DNA of 9,438 nucleotides from assembly GCA_001795235.1 (NCBI GenBank), contig MGNZ01000105.1, positions 4,115 to 13,552 of the forward strand. Direction: 5' to 3'. The notes below the pieces were generated by a model. That model made no database searches and had not been told where the DNA came from. It worked only from the letters and a program-made list of their open reading frames with translations. This document shows positions 6,365-9,438 of this stretch, piece after piece. Each line of letters starts with the position of its first letter. Position 1 is the stretch's first letter. The translations under genes were made by a program, and so were the position numbers. Source of the DNA: Chloroflexi bacterium RBG_16_64_32 (lineage in GTDB: Bacteria > Chloroflexota > Dehalococcoidia > SM23-28-2 > RBG-16-64-32).

Positions 6365-7381
6365 TTATCGTCCCTTCTCCTCCGCGAAGACGTGCTTGAG
6401 AGCGGACTCGGGATCGGGCAGCGGAGCGTTCTCAGCGTACTCGGTCGCCGCGTCCACCTCTTCCGCCACCTTCATGGCCAGGTCGTCTCTCTCTTTCGCG
6501 TCGAGCAATCCGTGCTCTTGGAGATAGGCCTGGAAGCGGATGATCGGGTCCTTCTTGGCCCACTTCTCCACCTCCTCGCGAGAGCGGTAGCGGCGGTCGT
6601 CATCGTCGCTGGTGTGGGGGACGAGGCGATAGGTCTTGGCCTCGATGAAGGTGGGGCCCTCGCCGCGACGGGCCCTGTCCACCGCTTCCCGGGCCGACCC
6701 GTACACCGCGAGCACATCGTTGCCGTCCACGGTGACGCCGGGGAAACCGTATCCCTGGGCGCGCACTGAGACGTTCTCCACCGCCATCTGCTTGGTCCAG
6801 GGGACGGAGATCGCGTACTGGTTGTGCTCGCAGACGAACACGACGGGCAGGCCGTGGATGCCGGCAAAGTTCATCGCCTCATGGCAGTCACCCTCGGAGG
6901 TGGCGCCGTCGCCGAACCAGACCATCGAGACCTCGTCCAGGCCGCGGAGCTTGCTGGCGAAGGCGGTACCCACAGCGTGCACGATCTGGGTGGCCACCAC
7001 CGCCGCGCCGGAGACGATCCGCAGCTTGGGATCGCTAAAATGGGAGGGCATGTTGCGACCGCCAGAGCTGACGCTCTCGCCCCGCGCCAGGGCCTCCAGC
7101 AGCAGATCGCGCGGGGTCTGGCCGATCACGAGAACAACGCCGATATCCCGGTAGTAGGGGACCACCCAGTCCTTGCCCGGGGCCAGGGCATAGGCGGTGC
7201 CGACCTGGGCCGCTTCCTGTCCCTCGCCGGTGACGGCGAATGGAACCTTGCCCATACGGTTGAGCATCCGCACCCGCTGCCCAATTGCGCGGGCGAGCAT
7301 CATCTTGTAGAGCATGTCCATGAGCTGATCGCCGGTGAGGCCAAGCCCGCCTGGCGATTCCCTGACTGAAACCACTTCCAT
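6365..7381 (-). CDS. bkdAA: 2-oxoacid dehydrogenase E1 component, alpha subunit (BCKDH type)
   Basis: Alpha chain (338 aa) of the thiamine-diphosphate-dependent E1; it pairs with the beta chain encoded next. The cofactor-binding motif runs from GDGATSEGDCHEAMNFAG (157-174) to Asn187 in CEHNQYAIS, the GDG-to-N spacing of the family. Other conserved stretches are GEGQEAAQVG (52-61), VVPYYRDIG (73-81) and GGRNMPSHF (107-115). The loop YRLVPHTSDDDDRRYR (251-266) resembles the HSTSDD loop of branched-chain E1 alpha and not the GHSMSDP loop of pyruvate E1 alpha, so branched-chain substrates are favoured. The ATG at 7381 is very close to its purine-rich ribosome site (GGAGGAGG ends directly at the ATG). 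A GTG two codons later is better spaced and remains a possible start. It begins 8 nt after the E3 stop. Confidence 0.95.
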   Translation of the reverse strand: MEVVSVRESPGGLGLTGDQLMDMLYKMMLARAIGQRVRMLNRMGKVPFAVTGEGQEAAQVGTAYALAPGKDWVVPYYRDIGVVLVIGQTPRDLLLEALARGESVSSGGRNMPSHFSDPKLRIVSGAAVVATQIVHAVGTAFASKLRGLDEVSMVWFGDGATSEGDCHEAMNFAGIHGLPVVFVCEHNQYAISVPWTKQMAVENVSVRAQGYGFPGVTVDGNDVLAVYGSAREAVDRARRGEGPTFIEAKTYRLVPHTSDDDDRRYRSREEVEKWAKKDPIIRFQAYLQEHGLLDAKERDDLAMKVAEEVDAATEYAENAPLPDPESALKHVFAEEKGR

Positions 7382-7389
7382 CCTCCTCC

Positions 7390-8772
7390 TTACCAGTAGA
7401 TGCTGATGCCTGCTGAGAGTTGCGCGGCCTCCCCCAGCACCTCGCTGAGGCTGGGGTGCGGGTGAATGCTCATCCCCATCTCCCAGGCGGAGGCGCCGAG
7501 GAAGCGGGCGAGGGCAGCCTCCCCGATGAGCTCTCCCGCCTGATGGCCGAGGACGTGAACGCCCAGGACATCGCCGGTATCAGAGTCGTAGACCAGCTTG
7601 ACGAACCCCTCCGGCGCGCCGTGGATCATTGCCATGGCGTTGCCGCGGAAGGAGAACCGCCTGGTTTTGACGTTGTTTCCCTGCTCGCTGGCCTGCTCCT
7701 CCGTGAGGCCGACGGCGGCGACGTGGGGCCGGGTGTAGGTGACGCGGGGCACGCGGTTCAGGTCCAGGGGCTCCGTCTCCTTGCCCGCGGCCGCCTCGGC
7801 GGCGAGGAAACCCTCGGCGGCGGCGACGTGGGCTAGCTGCAAACCGCCGATGACATCGCCCACGGCGAACACGGTTGGCTCAGCGGTGCGGTAGCTGCCG
7901 TCCACGATGACCCGTCCGTTCTCCGCCCTTACGCGCGTGTTCTCGAGGCCAAGACCATCGGTCAGGCCATCGCGCCCGGTGGCGACCAGCACCTTCGCAG
8001 CCCGCACCGTCTTCTCCTGGCCATCATGCTCGACAGCGAGCTCGACCACATCGTCGAACGTGCGCGTGGCCTCCGGACGCACACGGGCGGAGGTGAGGAC
8101 GGCACAGCCGCGGGCGGTCAGCAGCTTTTCGATGCTTCTTCCGAGGTCTGCGTCCTCCAGGGGCAGCAGCCGGGGCAGTTGCTCGATGACGGTGACCTCC
8201 GCACCCACATCCAGGTAGAAAGAGGCGAACTCCAGACCGATCGACCCGGCGCCGATGACGGCGATGGACTTCGGGATTTCGGTCATCTCCAGGCAGTGAT
8301 CGCTCGTAAGGATGCGCTCGCCGTCCGGCTCGAGACCGGTCAGAGCCATGGGTTTGGAGCCGGTGGCGAGGACGACGGCCTTCGCCTCGAGGCGCCGGCC
8401 GCCGACGTCCACCTCCGTAGGCGAGAGTAGCCGGGCGTGGCCCTCGATGATATCCACCTTGTGCTTTTGGATGACGGACCGCAGGTTCTTGTGCAAGGCG
8501 CCTACAACCTGCTCCTTGCGGTCAGTCAGCAGACGGTAATCGAGGGAGATGTTCTCGGCGGTGATGCCGAAGGTGCGGCTGTTGCGGATCAGTGAGAGGT
8601 TGTGGGCGGTCTCCAGCAGGAGCTTGGTGGGGATGCAGCCTCTGTGGAGGCAGACGCCGCCGACCTTCTCTCGTTCGACGAGGGCCGCGGTGAGGCCCAA
8701 CTGGGTGGCGTGGATAGCGGCGGTGTAGCCGCCGGCGCCGCCTCCGATGACGACTAGGTCAAATGCCTCCAC
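7390..8772 (-). CDS. lpdA: Dihydrolipoyl dehydrogenase (E3)
   Basis: FAD flavoprotein (460 aa) that reoxidises the dihydrolipoyl arm of E2 with NAD+. FAD-binding GGGAGGY (10-16) is at the N-terminus. The redox disulfide is Cys41/Cys46 in GGVCLHRGCIPTK. NAD-binding IGAGSIG is at 173-179 and the second FAD motif FAVGD at 302-306. The C-terminal dimerisation domain carries the active-site His439/Glu444 pair in HPHPSLSE. Full length for the family. The start codon is GTG (8772), with a modest AAGGG/TAGG ribosome site; MEAFDLVVIGGGAGG is where homologues begin. It is first in the operon, as is lpdV before bkdAA-bkdAB-bkdB in Bacillus. It could also serve PDH, OGDH or glycine cleavage complexes in the cell. 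Confidence 0.97.
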   Translation of the reverse strand: MEAFDLVVIGGGAGGYTAAIHATQLGLTAALVEREKVGGVCLHRGCIPTKLLLETAHNLSLIRNSRTFGITAENISLDYRLLTDRKEQVVGALHKNLRSVIQKHKVDIIEGHARLLSPTEVDVGGRRLEAKAVVLATGSKPMALTGLEPDGERILTSDHCLEMTEIPKSIAVIGAGSIGLEFASFYLDVGAEVTVIEQLPRLLPLEDADLGRSIEKLLTARGCAVLTSARVRPEATRTFDDVVELAVEHDGQEKTVRAAKVLVATGRDGLTDGLGLENTRVRAENGRVIVDGSYRTAEPTVFAVGDVIGGLQLAHVAAAEGFLAAEAAAGKETEPLDLNRVPRVTYTRPHVAAVGLTEEQASEQGNNVKTRRFSFRGNAMAMIHGAPEGFVKLVYDSDTGDVLGVHVLGHQAGELIGEAALARFLGASAWEMGMSIHPHPSLSEVLGEAAQLSAGISIYW

Positions 8773-8806
8773 GACCTACCCTTCTCACCGCACGCTCAAC
8801 GACTCA

Positions 8807-8820
8807 AGGTATCGCTACCT
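8807..8820. promoter_or_regulatory. Short inverted repeat at the predicted lpd transcription start
   Basis: AGGTA and TACCT arms (5 bp) with a 4-nt spacer lie three bases downstream of a perfect TATAAT on the minus strand. This would place the repeat over the start site, a possible operator or 5'-end hairpin. Its short length makes chance occurrence plausible. Confidence 0.3.
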
Positions 8821-8823
8821 CTG

Positions 8824-8829
8824 ATTATA
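8824..8829 (-). promoter_or_regulatory. Perfect TATAAT -10 element upstream of lpd
   Basis: The minus strand reads TATAAT at 8829-8824, 51 bp upstream of the lpd GTG, inside an A/T-rich patch. The hexamer 17 bp upstream is a poor -35 (ATGTGA, 3/6), and there is no extended -10 TG. It may be a start that depends on an activator, or it may be an alternative to the upstream pair at 8851-8879. Confidence 0.4.
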
Positions 8830-8850
8830 GAAATGCAAGTCGCATATCAC

Positions 8851-8879
8851 ATTGTCTCAGGGCCCGCACAGGCTGTCAA
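8851..8879 (-). promoter_or_regulatory. Candidate sigma70 promoter of the bkd-lipB operon
   Basis: A perfect TTGACA (minus strand 8879-8874) is followed by exactly 17 bp and GACAAT (8856-8851, 4/6 match to TATAAT). Predicted start about 8844, giving a leader of roughly 70 nt. Together with the separate TATAAT at 8824-8829 it suggests the operon is transcribed from this intergenic region. Confidence 0.5.
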
Positions 8880-8919
8880 CGCGAGGCTATAACGCAACAT
8901 GGAGCCGCGGGGACGTGGC

Positions 8920-9324
8920 ATGAATCGACATCGGATCGCCAAGGGCCCGGCGGGCACAAGCTTGCTGCTGGCCATCGCTGCCCTGCTCTTCCTGTCGTTC
9001 TGGCCGTGGACATATCAGGGCGAGGAGATCAGTGCGAACGGCGAGGTGGTCCGGAAAACTTCCGCCTCGCTAATCGAGGAGAACGGCGCCGGCGTCCTTG
9101 CGTGGCTCTTCTTTCCCGCGTTCCTATCTGTAACCGGATTCCTGGGTTCATTTAGACAGGCCGGAGCTTCCAGACTAGCTATGTGCGTAACCGCCGCCCT
9201 ATTGCTGCTGTTCACGTTCACGACCGGATTTTCGATTGGGATGTTCTACGTACCAGCCGCACTGGCACTCACAGTTGCCGCCGCGACCGCCAGAGCCGCC
9301 AGTCCGAGCACCCATTCTGTCTAG
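8920..9324 (+). CDS. Hypothetical small four-helix membrane protein
   Basis: Not recognised. The 134-aa product is strongly hydrophobic. Helix 1 is at about 12-30 (GTSLLLAIAALLFLSFWPW); a polar loop with several Glu at 31-56 follows; then helix 2 (57-77), a short basic stretch (FRQAGASR, 78-85), helix 3 (86-105) and helix 4 (106-126). The tail is short. No catalytic or metal motif is visible. I prefer the ATG at 8920, with GGGGA six nt upstream, over the in-frame ATG at 8899, which has poorer ribosome-site spacing and adds only MEPRGRG. It is the only plus-strand gene and is transcribed divergently from lpd. The hydrophobic periodicity and the TAG stop at 9322-9324 support a real gene, but without homologues this rests on composition. 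Confidence 0.6.
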   Translation: MNRHRIAKGPAGTSLLLAIAALLFLSFWPWTYQGEEISANGEVVRKTSASLIEENGAGVLAWLFFPAFLSVTGFLGSFRQAGASRLAMCVTAALLLLFTFTTGFSIGMFYVPAALALTVAAATARAASPSTHSV

Positions 9325-9438
9325 ACCCCGCGCCTTCCTCGACCACCCGAACGCACAGGCAGTGGCGCGTAAGTGTAGTGCTTCAAGACATGTGAGACAC
9401 GCGGGCCTGGCGGGGCAGGCGCTGTAGAGCATACTCCA

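Noticed and set aside
8888..8893. TATAAC as a -10 for the plus-strand gene
   Set aside because: There is no -35 at 16-18 bp (the sequence there is CGCACA-like), and the hexamer alone is weak evidence.
9405..9420. GCCTG-N6-CAGGC inverted repeat as a terminator for the plus-strand membrane protein gene
   Set aside because: The stem is only 5 bp, lies about 80 bp past the stop, and no T-run follows.
9199..9432. 77-codon minus-strand open frame at the right edge
   Set aside because: It overlaps the end of the plus-strand membrane protein, is rich in Arg, Cys and Gly without any motif, and has no clear ribosome site. Not supported as a gene.

Overview
The window reads as an ordinary bacterial chromosome segment, GC-rich by eye (roughly 60% or more). 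All but one of the genes lie on the minus strand. The style of the proteins suggests a Chloroflexota (Dehalococcoidia/Thermomicrobia-like) genome or MAG. The pointers are a very large two-repeat FtsX/MacB-type permease paired with a LolD-type ATPase, and a Gram-positive-like bkd gene order. This taxonomic call is an inference from protein style, not from a marker gene.

Layout, in minus-strand transcription order. A roughly 150-bp intergenic region (8773-8919) carries candidate sigma70-type promoters pointing left. It drives a compact operon: dihydrolipoyl dehydrogenase (E3, 7390-8772), 2-oxoacid dehydrogenase E1 alpha (6365-7381), E1 beta (5292-6275), lipoyl-bearing acyltransferase E2 (4071-5279) and octanoyltransferase LipB (3331-4074). 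Gaps are 8, 89, 12 and -4 nt. E1 alpha and E1 beta carry signatures of branched-chain 2-oxoacid dehydrogenase (BCKDH) rather than pyruvate dehydrogenase. The order E3-E1a-E1b-E2 matches the Bacillus bkd operon. LipB makes the octanoyl-protein precursor of the lipoyl arm that E2 needs, so one transcript encodes the complex and the first step of its cofactor attachment.

The 89-nt E1a/E1b gap holds a 50-bp element made of two abutting perfect or near-perfect hairpins, bounded by GTAGG and CCTAC. It is likely a dispersed palindromic repeat.

Downstream of lipB is an ABC pair: ATPase (2484-3272) and a giant permease (from 2474, running off the left edge after 824 codons). A promoter-like sequence inside the 3' end of lipB, followed at once by a 24-bp palindrome, suggests the ABC pair can be transcribed and controlled separately.

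To the right, one divergent plus-strand gene (8920-9324) encodes a small four-helix membrane protein of unknown function. The last 114 bp (9325-9438) show no gene or convincing terminator. I saw no tRNA, rRNA, CRISPR array, transposase, phage gene or defence gene. The core genes are well-known families, and the points worth a second look are regulatory and architectural.
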